Positions 1-9,505 of a DNA stretch of 64,000 bases are shown here, piece after piece (the stretch's first letter is position 1; every line of letters starts with the position of its first letter). Both the position numbers and the translations under genes were made by a program. The notes under the pieces were generated by a model. That model was not told the origin of the DNA. It worked only from the letters and a program-made list of their open reading frames with translations, and did no database searches. Source of the DNA: Ferrovibrio sp. (GTDB lineage Bacteria > Pseudomonadota > Alphaproteobacteria > Ferrovibrionales > Ferrovibrionaceae); NCBI RefSeq assembly GCF_017994015.1, contig NZ_JAGOLP010000009.1, positions 1 to 64,000 on the forward strand, in the 5' to 3' direction.

Positions 1-520
1 AGATGAAGCCTTCCAACACCACAATGCGGAAGCTGCCATCCTCAATCGCCTGCTCGGGCACAATCACGCGGCTGGTGACAAAACCGGCATTGCGGTAACG
101 CAGTTCGATATCGTTGGCGATCTTGAAAGCATCGGCAACACTGATTTCCTTGCCGATCAGCGCCGCATGGCCAGCCTGCAATTCGCCGGCCGAAAACGCC
201 GTGGCACCCTGGATTTCAACTTTCTTGAGAACAAAATTCACCTTGTCGGCACCGGCCGGCGCTTCCGCTGCCGGGGCTTGCGGCACGGCGATGCGGCCAC
301 CCAGGGTGGAGGGCGCCACCATCAGTGGCTGCGGCGCAGCGCGACCGGCTTCGGCACCAGATGGCAATTGCGCCGGCACCTGCTGCGCCTGCACCGGCAG
401 GGCGGCAAGCAACAGCGCCAATCCCGCTGCGCTTAGGGCTGGGCCGGAATGCCGACCAGCACTCAGGATATCAAGGATCCGATAGAGTGCGTCGCTGCGG
501 TTCGGTTGCGCAAATTTCAT
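1..520 (-). CDS. ShlB/FhaC/HecB-type two-partner secretion transporter, N-terminal part
   Basis: Only the first 173 codons lie in the window; the gene continues past base 1. The start is the ATG at 520-518. The product opens with a hydrophobic signal peptide ending near VQAQQ, then a Pro/Ala-rich linker, then a POTRA-like domain with the pattern NFVLKKVEIQGATAFS and, near the cut, VPEQAIEDGSFRIVVLEGF. This pattern is typical of the POTRA_2 region of TpsB outer-membrane transporters, which export a large TpsA exoprotein through a 16-strand barrel. The barrel itself is not in view. The partner TpsA gene would be expected beyond the left edge. Another POTRA-bearing Omp85 protein is the main alternative. 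Confidence 0.72.
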   Translation of the reverse strand, partial: MKFAQPNRSDALYRILDILSAGRHSGPALSAAGLALLLAALPVQAQQVPAQLPSGAEAGRAAPQPLMVAPSTLGGRIAVPQAPAAEAPAGADKVNFVLKKVEIQGATAFSAGELQAGHAALIGKEISVADAFKIANDIELRYRNAGFVTSRVIVPEQAIEDGSFRIVVLEGFI

Positions 521-1032
521 ACTAGCCCCAAGCCCTGAATTCTGCAGCAAGCGCCTTGTGCCACACGGTACGATTTGAAGCACTTCCCCCCGGATAACCC
601 ACCCGACCGGCAGAATTGCCTCATCCGCAGCCACGCAGACGCTATGCACGCATCTTTGTCCTTCTGTTTAATCGCATAGCTTCCGGCCCTATACAAGCAA
701 AATGCGTTTTGACAGGCAGCGTCATGTTTTATTAAGCCTTTGATTTTGCTGAACTACGTCACATTTTGGCACAATTCTCAGGTGCTAGTGGCGCCAGAGG
801 CAATACGGCCTTCAGTTGTATGCCGAGCAGTAAAAGACAAAATTAGCGGAAAATTGGGATTTATTTCCAATCCGGCCAAAAGGCCACCAAATAGAGGTAG
901 CAGACATAGCCGGCTTGAGCCGGCTTTCCCTGGCAATATGCCGCAGCCGACAGCTTTGCGAGTGATTATCACTCACTCTATACTCAGCCTGCATAACGAC
1001 TCAGGGTTCATACCGTTTCGGGGAGAGGCTGC
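521..1032. other. Intergenic region between divergent tpsB-like and imelysin genes
   Basis: This 512-base gap separates two divergently transcribed genes. Apart from the Fur-like palindrome at 960-974 it holds only small hairpins, for example GCCGGCTTGAGCCGGC near 910 and GGCCAAAAGGCC near 875. Open frames here lack family resemblance and ribosome binding sites. A TTGACA-like hexamer lies near 708-713, but I see no convincing -10 partner. Confidence 0.5.
960..974. promoter_or_regulatory. Fur-like iron box
   Basis: GAGTGATTATCACTC is a perfect 7-1-7 inverted repeat whose core TGATTATCA matches the centre of the classical Fur box. It lies about 60 bases before the imelysin start codon, where an iron-dependent repressor could block the operon. 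The sequence is directly visible; assignment to Fur rather than another metalloregulator is inference. Confidence 0.6.
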
Positions 1033-2328
1033 ATGGCGCGCCGGTCTGTATTTCGTTTCTTCGCCGGCCTGCTGGCCGTATTGCTGGCCCTGGCCAGCCC
1101 GGCCGCTTTCACTCCGGCAAAAGCACAGATCACCGATTCGGATCGCCAGGCGGTACTGAACGGCTATGCCGATATCGCCCAGGCGATGTATGGCGACAGC
1201 CTGGCGCAAGCGCGCCGGCTGCTCGGCGCGGTGGAACGGCTGGTGGCAAAACCCTCGGAAGCCACCCTGGCAGCAGCGCGCCAGGCCTGGATCGCCGCCC
1301 GCGAACCCTATCAGCAGACCGAAGTGTTCCGTTTCGGCAACCCAATCGTTGACGAATGGGAAGGCCGTGTGAATGCCTGGCCGCTGGATGAAGGGCTGAT
1401 TGATTACGTCGATGCCGGGCGCTATGGCGAAAGCTCGGATGCCAATCCCTGGTATGCCGCCAATATCATTGCCAATCCAAAGCTGACCATCGGCGGCAAG
1501 AAAGTGGATACCAGCCGCATCACCTGGCGCACCCTGCGCGGCCTACAGGAAGCCGGCGGCGTGGAGGCCAATGTGGCCACCGGCTATCATGCCATTGAAT
1601 TCCTGCTCTGGGGCCAGGATCTGAACGGCACCGGCCCCGGCGCCGGCCAGCGCCCCTGGACCGATTATGCCAGCGGCAGCGCCTGCACCCATCCGCCCTG
1701 CGAACGCCGCGCCGCCTATCTGCTCACTGCCAGCCGCCTGCTGGTGGATGACCTGGCCTGGATGCTGCCGCAATGGGCGGCGGACGGCGCTGCCCGGCGC
1801 AACTTGCTGGCCGATCCCCAGGCCGGCATCGCCGCCATTGTCACCGGCATCGGCAGCCTGGCCTATGGCGAGCTGGCCGGCGAGCGCATGAAGCTGGGCC
1901 TGCTGCTGCACGATCCCGAGGAGGAGCATGACTGCTTCTCGGATAATACCCACAACTCGCATTACTATGACGTGGTGGGCATGGTGGCGGTGTATCATGG
2001 CCGCTATGGCAAACTCAGCCTGCCCGGCCTGGGCAGCCTGGTGCAGAAGGCCGCGCCGGCGCTGGATGCCGAGATGCGCGCCAAGCTGGCGGCCAGCCTG
2101 GCCGCCCTGAGCAAGCTGAAACAGCGCGCCGAAACCACCGAGCGTTACGACCAGATGCTGGCCGAAGGCAATGCCGAGGGCGCCGCCGTGATTGAGGCCG
2201 CCATCGCGGCATTGACCGACCAGACCCGCAGCCTGGAACGGATCAGCGCCGCCTTGCAGCTTGGCAAGGTGAAGTTCGAGGGTTCCGACAGCCTGGATGC
2301 GCCCGACAAAGTGGGCAAGAAGCCGTGA
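1033..2328 (+). CDS. Imelysin family (peptidase M75-like) periplasmic iron-regulated protein
   Basis: A 431-aa protein with an N-terminal signal peptide (Arg-rich start, Leu/Ala core, cleavage near PAKAQ). The family signature GxHxxE is present as GYHAIE at residues 184-189, followed by FLLWGQD. Imelysins such as IrpA and IcmP are periplasmic or surface proteins linked to iron uptake; the GxHxxE motif is thought to bind metal. The gene opens a four-gene operon and is preceded by a Fur-like palindrome. Its stop overlaps the GTG of the next gene (GTGA), which suggests translational coupling. The proposed protease activity is not established for most members. Confidence 0.9.
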   Translation: MARRSVFRFFAGLLAVLLALASPAAFTPAKAQITDSDRQAVLNGYADIAQAMYGDSLAQARRLLGAVERLVAKPSEATLAAARQAWIAAREPYQQTEVFRFGNPIVDEWEGRVNAWPLDEGLIDYVDAGRYGESSDANPWYAANIIANPKLTIGGKKVDTSRITWRTLRGLQEAGGVEANVATGYHAIEFLLWGQDLNGTGPGAGQRPWTDYASGSACTHPPCERRAAYLLTASRLLVDDLAWMLPQWAADGAARRNLLADPQAGIAAIVTGIGSLAYGELAGERMKLGLLLHDPEEEHDCFSDNTHNSHYYDVVGMVAVYHGRYGKLSLPGLGSLVQKAAPALDAEMRAKLAASLAALSKLKQRAETTERYDQMLAEGNAEGAAVIEAAIAALTDQTRSLERISAALQLGKVKFEGSDSLDAPDKVGKKP

Positions 2329-3686
2329 TCCGATGCCTCACAATTGGCCTTGCCATCGCCCTTCTGCTCGCGCCATCGCTTGCGGCGGCAGATGACGAAA
2401 CCCGGCCGGGCGGCGCCGCCACCAGCAAGGGGCCGCGCAATCGCAGCGCCTTTTCCAACCCATCCGGCAACATGTCGTTTGAGCGCCAGCTGGATTTCAA
2501 GGTGGGTGATGGCGTGTTCCGCAAATTGTGGGTGGCGGCGCCAGCTTCCACCCGCTCGTCGGATGGGCTTGGCCCGCTATTCAATGCCCGCGCCTGCCAG
2601 GCCTGTCATCTCAAGGACGGGCGCGGCCGCCCGCCTGCCGCAGGTGAAACGCCGGCCTCGCTGCTCTTTGCCCTGGGCAGCGCCGATGGCAAGCCCGACC
2701 CGGTTTATGGCGGCCAGTTGCAGACTTTCGGCATCCAGGGCCATGCCGCCGAGGCCAGCCTGCAGATTGAATATCAGCCGCTGCCGGTAACGCTGGCGGA
2801 TGGTGAAACCATCACATTGCGCCGGCCGGTTTATCATTTTAGCGATTTCGCCTATGGCGCCATCGACACGGCCACCCGCTTCTCGCCACGTATCGCGCCG
2901 CCGATGATCGGTGTTGGCCTGCTGGAACTGATCCTGGAAGCCGATATCCTGGCCCGCGCTGATCCGGATGACCGCGACAATGATGGCATTCGCGGCATAA
3001 CCCGCAAAGTGTGGAGCGCCGCCGAACAACGCGAAATGCTGGGCCGCTTCGGCTGGAAAAACGGCGCCGCCACCATCGCCGACCAGACCGCCAATGCCTT
3101 CTTCAACGATATGGGCCTGTCCACCGACTTGCACCGCGACGGCTTTGGCGATTGCACCCCGGCCCAGGCCGCCTGCCGCAGCGCGCCGCATGGCGTGGAA
3201 GCGGCCGACGATGTGGAAGTACCGCGCAAGCTGTTTGACCTCACGGTCTTTTACGCCCGCAATCTGGCAGTGCCGACACGCGAGAATAGCCGCGCCGCCG
3301 ATGTGCAACGGGGCCAGAAGCTGTTTGGTGGAATCGGCTGTGCCGCCTGCCATGTGCCGCGCCAGGTGACCGGCAGCCATCCCGATCGGCCGGAACTCTC
3401 CAACCAGGTGATCTGGCCTTATACCGACCTGCTGCTGCATGACATGGGCGACGACCTGGCTGATGGCGGCAAGGATGGCCGGCTGTGGCGCACACCGCCG
3501 CTTTGGGGCCTGGGGCTGACGAAGCGCGTCAATGACCATGAATTCATGCTGCATGATGGCCGCGCCGATGGCATCCTGGAAGCCATCCTGTGGCATGGCG
3601 GCGAAGCGGCGGCGGCACGCCAGCGCGTTATCGGCCTGAGCAAGCCGGATCGTGCCGCTTTGCTCAGTTTCCTCAATTCGCTCTGA
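2325..3686 (+). CDS. Di-heme oxidoreductase, DUF1111 (thiol oxidoreductase-like) family
   Basis: A 453-aa exported protein starting at a GTG that overlaps the preceding stop. It has a signal peptide (ALLLAPSLAAA) and two c-type heme sites, CQACH at residues 91-95 and CAACH at 339-343, the arrangement of DUF1111 di-heme proteins. Motifs such as DRDNDGIRG and WRTPPLWGLG are also family-like. Members act in the periplasm as putative peroxidases or redox partners and often sit between imelysin genes, as here. It probably handles electrons for iron reduction or oxidation coupled to uptake; that role is inferred from context. Confidence 0.9.
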   Translation: MIRCLTIGLAIALLLAPSLAAADDETRPGGAATSKGPRNRSAFSNPSGNMSFERQLDFKVGDGVFRKLWVAAPASTRSSDGLGPLFNARACQACHLKDGRGRPPAAGETPASLLFALGSADGKPDPVYGGQLQTFGIQGHAAEASLQIEYQPLPVTLADGETITLRRPVYHFSDFAYGAIDTATRFSPRIAPPMIGVGLLELILEADILARADPDDRDNDGIRGITRKVWSAAEQREMLGRFGWKNGAATIADQTANAFFNDMGLSTDLHRDGFGDCTPAQAACRSAPHGVEAADDVEVPRKLFDLTVFYARNLAVPTRENSRAADVQRGQKLFGGIGCAACHVPRQVTGSHPDRPELSNQVIWPYTDLLLHDMGDDLADGGKDGRLWRTPPLWGLGLTKRVNDHEFMLHDGRADGILEAILWHGGEAAAARQRVIGLSKPDRAALLSFLNSL

Positions 3687-3700
3687 CGCCGGAGGCCATC

Positions 3701-4723
3701 ATGCGCCGCTGCCTGCTTGTTGCCGCCACCCTGTTTGTGATGTTTGCCAGCCCGGCCCGCGCCGCGCCGGATTACACCGCGCTCAACCAGGCGGCCGTGC
3801 AGGCGCATATCCTGCCGCGTTATGCCGCGCTCAGCGCCGCCACGGCAAAATTCGCCAGCATTGCGGCCGCCGGCTGTGCCGACCGCCTGGCCTGGCAGGC
3901 CGGCTGGGCCGAGGCGATGCGGGCCTGGCAGGGCGTGCAGCATCTGCGTTTTGGCCCGGTGCTGCTGTTCAACCGCTATCAGCGCTTTGCCTTCTGGCCC
4001 GATGCGCGCAACAGCATGCCGCGCCAGCTGAATGAAATCTTCGCTACCAAACGCCTGCCGGATTTTGCCATCGGCAGCATCGCCGTGCAGGGCCTTTCGG
4101 CGCTGGAACGTAATCTGTTTGACGCCACCGAGGCAGCCAAGCTGAATAGCGACGTGTTCCGCTGCGCCTGGGCGCAGGCAGCGGCACAAAACTTGGCCGA
4201 GATGGCCACGGCGATCGAGCAGGATTGGCGCAGCGGCCGGCATTATGCCGCGCAGTTTGTTGCCGCCAAGGGCGATCTGGTGGCCTTTGCCGGGCCGCAG
4301 GAAGCAACGCAGGAATTGTTCAAGGCGCTCTATGGTGCCATCGAGCTGGTGGCCGATCACAAGCTGGCTCGGCCGCTGGGCAAGGGTGGCCGCGATGCCC
4401 GGCCGATGGCAGCCGAACATTGGCGCAGCGGGCTTTCCGGCGCCGCCATCGGTGCCAATATCGCCGCTGCGCGTGAGCTTTATGCCAGCTTTGCGCCGCA
4501 GCTTGCCGATGCCGGCCTGCGCGGCGATTTGCAGCGCCGCTTTGACGATCTGGCGCAGCGTAGCGCCGGGCTTGATCTTGACCGCGACATAACCGATGCG
4601 CCGCGCCGCCCGGAACTGGAAAAACTGCGTGCCGATCTGCTGGCGCTGAAAACCCAGCTGGGCGAACGCCTGGCCCCGGCGCTGGGCCTACAGATCGGCT
4701 TCAACGCCCTGGATGGTGATTGA
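3701..4723 (+). CDS. Second imelysin-like periplasmic protein
   Basis: I chose the ATG at 3701 because a GGAGG sits 8-10 bases upstream and the protein then begins with a good signal peptide (CLLVAATLFVMFASPARA). An upstream in-frame extension would run into the preceding gene. The 340-aa product resembles imelysin-like proteins found third in this operon type. It lacks the GxHxxE signature seen in the first imelysin; the corresponding segment reads GLSALERNLFD, so metal binding may be lost. The stop overlaps the possible start region of the next gene. Confidence 0.82.
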   Translation: MRRCLLVAATLFVMFASPARAAPDYTALNQAAVQAHILPRYAALSAATAKFASIAAAGCADRLAWQAGWAEAMRAWQGVQHLRFGPVLLFNRYQRFAFWPDARNSMPRQLNEIFATKRLPDFAIGSIAVQGLSALERNLFDATEAAKLNSDVFRCAWAQAAAQNLAEMATAIEQDWRSGRHYAAQFVAAKGDLVAFAGPQEATQELFKALYGAIELVADHKLARPLGKGGRDARPMAAEHWRSGLSGAAIGANIAAARELYASFAPQLADAGLRGDLQRRFDDLAQRSAGLDLDRDITDAPRRPELEKLRADLLALKTQLGERLAPALGLQIGFNALDGD

Positions 4724-4725
4724 GC

Positions 4726-5730
4726 ATGCCAAGCACCAGCCGCCGCCACCTGCTGCTTGGTTTTGCCACGCTGCCGCTCTGGCCCGGCATGGCACAGGCC
4801 GCGCCTTCTGCCGCATCGCCCGCCGCATTGCTGGGCTGTGGCCGCGATGCGGCGGGCGATGCCGTATTTGGCCTGGATGCGGCCGGCGAGATTATCTGGC
4901 GCCAGGCGCTGCCGGGGCGCGGCCATGGCATGGCGGTGGCACCTGATGGCAGCTTTGCGCTGATCGCGGCACGGCGCCCCGGGCGCTGGCTGCTGCGCAT
5001 TGATCTGCACCAGCCACAAACGCCGCCGCAACTCTGGCCCTGCGACGACCTGGCCTATGGCGGCCATGTGGTGTTTCTCGATGCAACGCGCGTGGCGCTG
5101 AGCGCCAGCGATGCCGAGGGTTATGGCTGCATCGCCGTGCTGGATGCCGCAAGCGGCGGGCGCATCGCCTTGTGGCCAACAGATGGCATTGATCCGCATG
5201 AATTGCTGTCGCTGCCAGGCGGCATCCTGGCGCTGGCCAATGGCGGCGATGCTGCCGAGGCCAGTTGCCTGGTGCGGCTGGATGCCACCAGCGGCGCCAT
5301 CCTGGCCCGCATTGAAGCGCCACCAAAACTGCACCGCCTCAGCCTGCGCCACATGGCGGCTTTGCCTGATGGCAGCATTGCCGTGGCAGCCCAGGATCGC
5401 GGCGGCGCCGAAGCCGGCATGCCGCTGCTGGCGCTGTGGCAGCCAGATGAGCGGCTGCACTGGATCGATCTGGGCCAGAGCCAGGGCGATTTGCGCGGCT
5501 ATTGCGGCGCTATTGCCGCCCAGGATACGCGGCTCTGCCTGACCTCACCGCAGGGCGGCGTGGCCTTGCTGCATCCCGGCTCAAGCCGTATTGACGCCGC
5601 CGACCTGTGCGGTGTGGCACCGCTGGGGCCGGGCTTCATGCTCAGCGGCGGGCGCGGCGACCTGATCCTGCCCGATGGCAGCCGGCGGCATCATGCCGTG
5701 GCTTGGGACAATCACCTGAAGGCCGTATGA
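4726..5730 (+). CDS. DUF1513 family protein, Tat-exported
   Basis: A 334-aa protein beginning MPSTSRRHLLLGFATLPLW, a likely twin-arginine signal (SRRHLLLG). The body shows repeated DG, LDA and GxG segments spaced like blades of a beta-propeller, as in DUF1513/YncE-like proteins. A TTG at 4720 overlaps the upstream stop and is an alternative start. DUF1513 genes are commonly last in imelysin-DUF1111-imelysin operons, which supports the call. Tat export would fit a folded or cofactor-bearing periplasmic protein; its biochemical role is unknown. The 3' end overlaps the convergent hydroxylase gene by 19 bases. Confidence 0.83.
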   Translation: MPSTSRRHLLLGFATLPLWPGMAQAAPSAASPAALLGCGRDAAGDAVFGLDAAGEIIWRQALPGRGHGMAVAPDGSFALIAARRPGRWLLRIDLHQPQTPPQLWPCDDLAYGGHVVFLDATRVALSASDAEGYGCIAVLDAASGGRIALWPTDGIDPHELLSLPGGILALANGGDAAEASCLVRLDATSGAILARIEAPPKLHRLSLRHMAALPDGSIAVAAQDRGGAEAGMPLLALWQPDERLHWIDLGQSQGDLRGYCGAIAAQDTRLCLTSPQGGVALLHPGSSRIDAADLCGVAPLGPGFMLSGGRGDLILPDGSRRHHAVAWDNHLKAV

Positions 5731-6638
5731 TCCGACACAGGCTTTGGCGCCGCCTCGGCCCGGATATCAGCCGCCGTGCGGCCGCGGCCATCCGGCGCCC
5801 AACCCGGCGGACCGAACAGATAGCCAAAACGCTCACGCCAATTGCGCGCCTGCGCCAGGTCGCGCCCGATCTCGATCCATTCATGGCAGGCGATGACCAG
5901 CGGATTGAAACTGCCGAGATTCTTCACGATGCCATAGCGGCAGGGTTCGTCATCACGCTCGGCGGCAAAAGTGCCGAATAGCCGGTCCCAGATGATGAAG
6001 ATGCCGGCATAATTGCGATCCAGATAGGCCGGGTTGGTGGCGTGATGCACACGATGATGCGATGGCGTGTTGAACAGCCATTCCAGCCAGCGCGGCAGGC
6101 GCCGCAGCTGTTCGGTATGAATCCAGAATTGATAGACCAGGCTGACGCCTTTCTGGAACACGATCAAAGCCGGCGGAAAACCCAGCAAGGCCAGCGGCAG
6201 CCAGACAATCCAGGTCAGCGCCAGGTTGCCGGTCCAGGTCTGCCGCAGGGCGGTGGAGAGATTGTAATGCTGCGAGGAATGGTGATTGACATGCGCCGCC
6301 CACCAGATGCGGTGTTCATGGCTCAGGCGGTGAAACCAGTAATAGGCCAAATCCTCGGCAAACAGCAAAGCCAGCCAGGTCCAGGCATTAAACGGCAGGT
6401 CAAACAGCCGCACGGCATAACAGGCTTGCAACGCCGCCCAGACCAGGCCGGCAAACAGCAACCCCTGCACCAGATTGACCAGCCCCATCAGCAGCGACGC
6501 GGCGGTGTCCTTCAACTCATAGGCATCCATGCCGCGCCAGCGCGCCAGCAGCACTTCTAGCGCCGCCAGGGCGATGAAGGCCGGAATCGCCAGCACCACC
6601 GGATCAGGCAAGGCGGGATCAGGCAGGGTGGTATTCAT
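5712..6638 (-). CDS. Sterol desaturase / fatty acid hydroxylase family membrane protein
   Basis: A 308-aa integral membrane protein with four or more hydrophobic segments in its first half. The di-iron histidine clusters of the fatty acid hydroxylase superfamily are present: HRLSHEHR, HVNHHS and HRVHH. These enzymes use a non-heme di-iron centre and O2 to hydroxylate or desaturate lipid substrates in the membrane. The substrate cannot be told from sequence; hopanoids, carotenoids, ether lipids or fatty acids are possible. Its start overlaps the stop of the upstream small membrane-protein gene by 4 bases, so the two form an operon. Confidence 0.88.
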   Translation of the reverse strand: MNTTLPDPALPDPVVLAIPAFIALAALEVLLARWRGMDAYELKDTAASLLMGLVNLVQGLLFAGLVWAALQACYAVRLFDLPFNAWTWLALLFAEDLAYYWFHRLSHEHRIWWAAHVNHHSSQHYNLSTALRQTWTGNLALTWIVWLPLALLGFPPALIVFQKGVSLVYQFWIHTEQLRRLPRWLEWLFNTPSHHRVHHATNPAYLDRNYAGIFIIWDRLFGTFAAERDDEPCRYGIVKNLGSFNPLVIACHEWIEIGRDLAQARNWRERFGYLFGPPGWAPDGRGRTAADIRAEAAPKPVSDHTAFR

Positions 6639-7048
6639 GCCGCCAACCTCTGCTGCCAGGATAATGCCACAGCCAGCGGCAGCAGCAGGGCCACCACCTG
6701 GCCGCCCGGGCCGCGCGTGGCCAGGTGCAGCCGGGCGCGGCCATCGGGCAGGGTTTCAACATGATACCGGATCACCTCGCCGGGCTTCAGCGGCCGCGCC
6801 GCCAGCCGCGCCCCGGCGGGAAAAACCAGTGCCAGCCTTCCGGCCCGATCAACGGCGATGGCGCCAGCGCCATCCTCCGCCACCACAATCTCCGCTGGCG
6901 CAAAACCCAGTTCCGGTTGTGCAAGCAGGCGCTGCGCGGTTTCGCCATCGGCCAAGCAGGCGCGGCGCCGCCCGCCGGTCAGCCAAACCAGAACGAGGAT
7001 CAGCATGATGCCGGCAACCGGCAGGGTGGGATCAAGCGGCAGGTCCAT
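6635..7048 (-). CDS. Small membrane-anchored protein of unknown function
   Basis: A 137-aa product with one N-terminal hydrophobic segment ([16 protein letters not shown]), a soluble domain of about 85 residues rich in Val/Ala/Gly, and a hydrophobic C-terminal stretch ([14 protein letters not shown]). I do not recognise a family. It overlaps the following hydroxylase gene by 4 bases (ATGA), and codon use matches its neighbours, so it is probably real and may serve the hydroxylase. It is divergent from rpe, with about 100 bases between their starts. Confidence 0.68.
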   Translation of the reverse strand: MDLPLDPTLPVAGIMLILVLVWLTGGRRRACLADGETAQRLLAQPELGFAPAEIVVAEDGAGAIAVDRAGRLALVFPAGARLAARPLKPGEVIRYHVETLPDGRARLHLATRGPGGQVVALLLPLAVALSWQQRLAA

Positions 7049-7155
7049 GCTGCAATTATGGCGAAAATTGGATATTTCGTCATCAGGCCGGGCAGCATGG
7101 CCAATTCGAATCGGCTCGGCTTGGCTTGCCCGGCCAAAGCTGCTATGCCCAAATC

Positions 7156-7821
7156 ATGCCTCAGCAAGCCACCCGAATCGCGCCCTCGATCCTGTCTGCG
7201 GATTTTGCCAAACTTGGCGCCGAAATTGCCGCCATTGATGCCGCCGGCGCGGATTACATCCATATCGACGTGATGGATGGGCATTTTGTGCCCAACCTGA
7301 CAATCGGCCCGGCCGTGGTGAAAGCCCTTCGCCCGCATAGCGCCAAGGTGTTTGACGCACATCTGATGATTTCGCCGGTGGATGCCTTTGTGCCGCTTTT
7401 TGCCGAGGCCGGCGCCGATATCATCACGGTGCATCCCGAAGCCGGCGCACATGTGCATCGCACGCTGCAACTGATCAAGTCGCTGGGCAAGAAGGCCGGC
7501 CTGTCGCTCAATCCCGGCACCCCGGTGGAAACCGCGCTGGCGGTGCTGGATATGCTCGACCTGGTGCTGGTGATGAGTGTGAATCCAGGTTTCGGCGGCC
7601 AGGCTTTCATCCCGAGCCAGCTTGAGAAGGTGAAGCGGCTGCGCCAGGCCATCGATGCTTCCGGGCGCCAGATCGACCTTGAAATTGATGGCGGCATCAA
7701 TGAGGAAACGGCGCGCCAGGCGGTGGCGGCCGGTGCCGATGTGCTGGTGGCCGGCACCGCCGGCTTCAAGGGCGGGCCGGAGCATTACGCCGAGAATATC
7801 CGCCGCCTGCGCGCAGCCTGA
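7156..7821 (+). CDS. rpe: Ribulose-phosphate 3-epimerase
   Basis: The 221-aa TIM-barrel enzyme interconverts ribulose 5-phosphate and xylulose 5-phosphate in the pentose phosphate and Calvin pathways. Signatures are [27 protein letters not shown] (metal-binding His and catalytic Asp), [11 protein letters not shown] (phosphate loop) and LEIDGGIN. I chose the ATG at 7156 because it gives the usual family length; a TTG at 7126 would add ten unlikely residues. It is followed at once by a heparinase-like gene and a hutD-like gene on the same strand, with gaps of 1 and 3 bases, so these three form an operon. Confidence 0.96.
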   Translation: MPQQATRIAPSILSADFAKLGAEIAAIDAAGADYIHIDVMDGHFVPNLTIGPAVVKALRPHSAKVFDAHLMISPVDAFVPLFAEAGADIITVHPEAGAHVHRTLQLIKSLGKKAGLSLNPGTPVETALAVLDMLDLVLVMSVNPGFGGQAFIPSQLEKVKRLRQAIDASGRQIDLEIDGGINEETARQAVAAGADVLVAGTAGFKGGPEHYAENIRRLRAA

Positions 7822-7822
7822 C

Positions 7823-9502
7823 ATGACGGCCAAACCGGCCGCAAACCGCCGCAACGATACGCCACGGCCCGGCCTGGTGGAGCGTGCGGCGACAAAGATC
7901 GGCGCGCTGTGGTATGGCTCGCCGCTTTACCGCCTGACCCTGCCGCGCCGCGCGCCGCTGGAATTCCCCATCCTGCCGGACGATCCCTGGCCCGGCCTGG
8001 CGGCCCGCGCCGACCGGCTGTTTCAGGGCCGCTTTGCCTTTGCCGGGCTTGAGGTGGTGTCGCCCCATGCCGCGCCCTGGGATGCGGATGTGGACAGCCT
8101 GAATGCCGAACCGGCCAGCATTGCCGCCTGGGCCGCCGAATTGCATGGCTTTGCCTGGCTGCGTGACTTTGCCGCCCAGGGCGGCGACATGGCGCAGCGC
8201 ATGAGCCGCAGCCTGGTGCAGCATTGGATCGAGCGCCATACCCAGTGGCAGCCGCGCGCCTGGGCCGCGCCGGTGATCGGCCGGCGCCTGACCGCCTGGC
8301 TCAATGCCGGGCATTTCCTGCTGCGCGACAGTGAAGCCAGTTTTGCCCATGACCTGCTGCTCAGCGTGGCGCGCCAGGCGGCACATCTCGGCCGCGTGGC
8401 GCCGCGTGTAGCTGATCCGGCGGCGCGTGCCGAAGCGCTGCTGGGCCTGGTCTACGCCGCCGAAAGCCTGCCCGGCGGGGCCGAGCGCTGGCCGCGCGCG
8501 CTGGAAAAGCTGATCCTGGCCTGGGAAGCGCAATTACTGCCCGATGGTGGCCATGTTTCGCGCTGCCCAAGCCGGCTTTTTGCCATGTTCCGCGATGTGG
8601 TGGCGTTGCAGCGTTATCTCAGCGCCGGCCATCCGGAGCGGCTCAGCCTGATGCCGCTGATGGACCGCATGGCGCCGATGCTGCGCTTTTTCCGCCATGG
8701 CGATGGTGGCCTGGCGCTGTTCCATGGCGGCGAGGAAGAAGCGGCCGGGGCGCTCGACCATGCCCTGGCGCTGTCGGAATCGCTGATCCAGGGCAAACAT
8801 GGCAAGCCGCCCGCCTCCTCGGCCGCTTCCGGCTATGAACGGCTGGCGCCGCGCCGCGCCCTGCTGCTGCTGGATACCGGCGCACCGCCGCCCAGCCATG
8901 CCGGCCGGCCACATGCGGCGCCTTTGGCCTTTGAATTCAGCCATGGCAAGGATCGCCTGATCGTCAATTGCGGTGCGGCACGGCGCCTGGGCGGCGATTG
9001 GGCCGAGGCTTTGTCCGGCCCGGCCGCGCATGCCACGCTGGGCATTGAACATGCCCGCCCGGCGCCGCATTTCACGGTGCGGCTGCAACGCCATGAACAG
9101 GATGGCCATGCCTGGGTGGAAGCCGAGCATGATGGCTGGCAGGCGGCTTTTGGCCTGCTGCATAAACGCCGGCTCTATCTGGCGGCAGCGGGCGACGACC
9201 TGCGCGGCGAGGATTTGCTGGAAGGCGGTGCGCCCGATCAACCACGCGGCTTCACTCTGCGCTTCCACCTGCATCCTTCGGTGCATGCCTCGCTGATCGG
9301 CGCCGGTGATACCGTGTTGCTCAAGACCGGCTCGGGCCAGGGCTGGCGCTGGCGCGGCCAGGGCGGCCTGGTGCGGCTGGAGGATAGTGTCTATCTCGGC
9401 CAAGGCGGCGAATTGCGCCGCAGCCAGCAGATTGTGATGGCCGGCTCTGCCGCCGGGCTGCCGGTGCAGCTCAAATGGGCCTTGTCGAAGATTCCGGCCT
9501 GA
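7823..9502 (+). CDS. Heparinase II/III family protein
   Basis: A 559-aa product starting at the ATG one base after the rpe stop; a longer frame from 7655 merely overlaps rpe. The N-terminal half is alpha-helical and toroid-like (AWAAELHGFAWLRDFAAQGG) and the C-terminal half is beta-rich, as in alphaproteobacterial heparinase II/III-like proteins that sit near rpe or purH. These are polysaccharide-lyase relatives with a (alpha/alpha) toroid plus beta-sandwich. No signal peptide is evident, so a cytoplasmic role is likely. The true substrate is unknown and lyase activity is not shown by sequence alone. Confidence 0.85.
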   Translation: MTAKPAANRRNDTPRPGLVERAATKIGALWYGSPLYRLTLPRRAPLEFPILPDDPWPGLAARADRLFQGRFAFAGLEVVSPHAAPWDADVDSLNAEPASIAAWAAELHGFAWLRDFAAQGGDMAQRMSRSLVQHWIERHTQWQPRAWAAPVIGRRLTAWLNAGHFLLRDSEASFAHDLLLSVARQAAHLGRVAPRVADPAARAEALLGLVYAAESLPGGAERWPRALEKLILAWEAQLLPDGGHVSRCPSRLFAMFRDVVALQRYLSAGHPERLSLMPLMDRMAPMLRFFRHGDGGLALFHGGEEEAAGALDHALALSESLIQGKHGKPPASSAASGYERLAPRRALLLLDTGAPPPSHAGRPHAAPLAFEFSHGKDRLIVNCGAARRLGGDWAEALSGPAAHATLGIEHARPAPHFTVRLQRHEQDGHAWVEAEHDGWQAAFGLLHKRRLYLAAAGDDLRGEDLLEGGAPDQPRGFTLRFHLHPSVHASLIGAGDTVLLKTGSGQGWRWRGQGGLVRLEDSVYLGQGGELRRSQQIVMAGSAAGLPVQLKWALSKIPA

Positions 9503-9505
9503 TCC

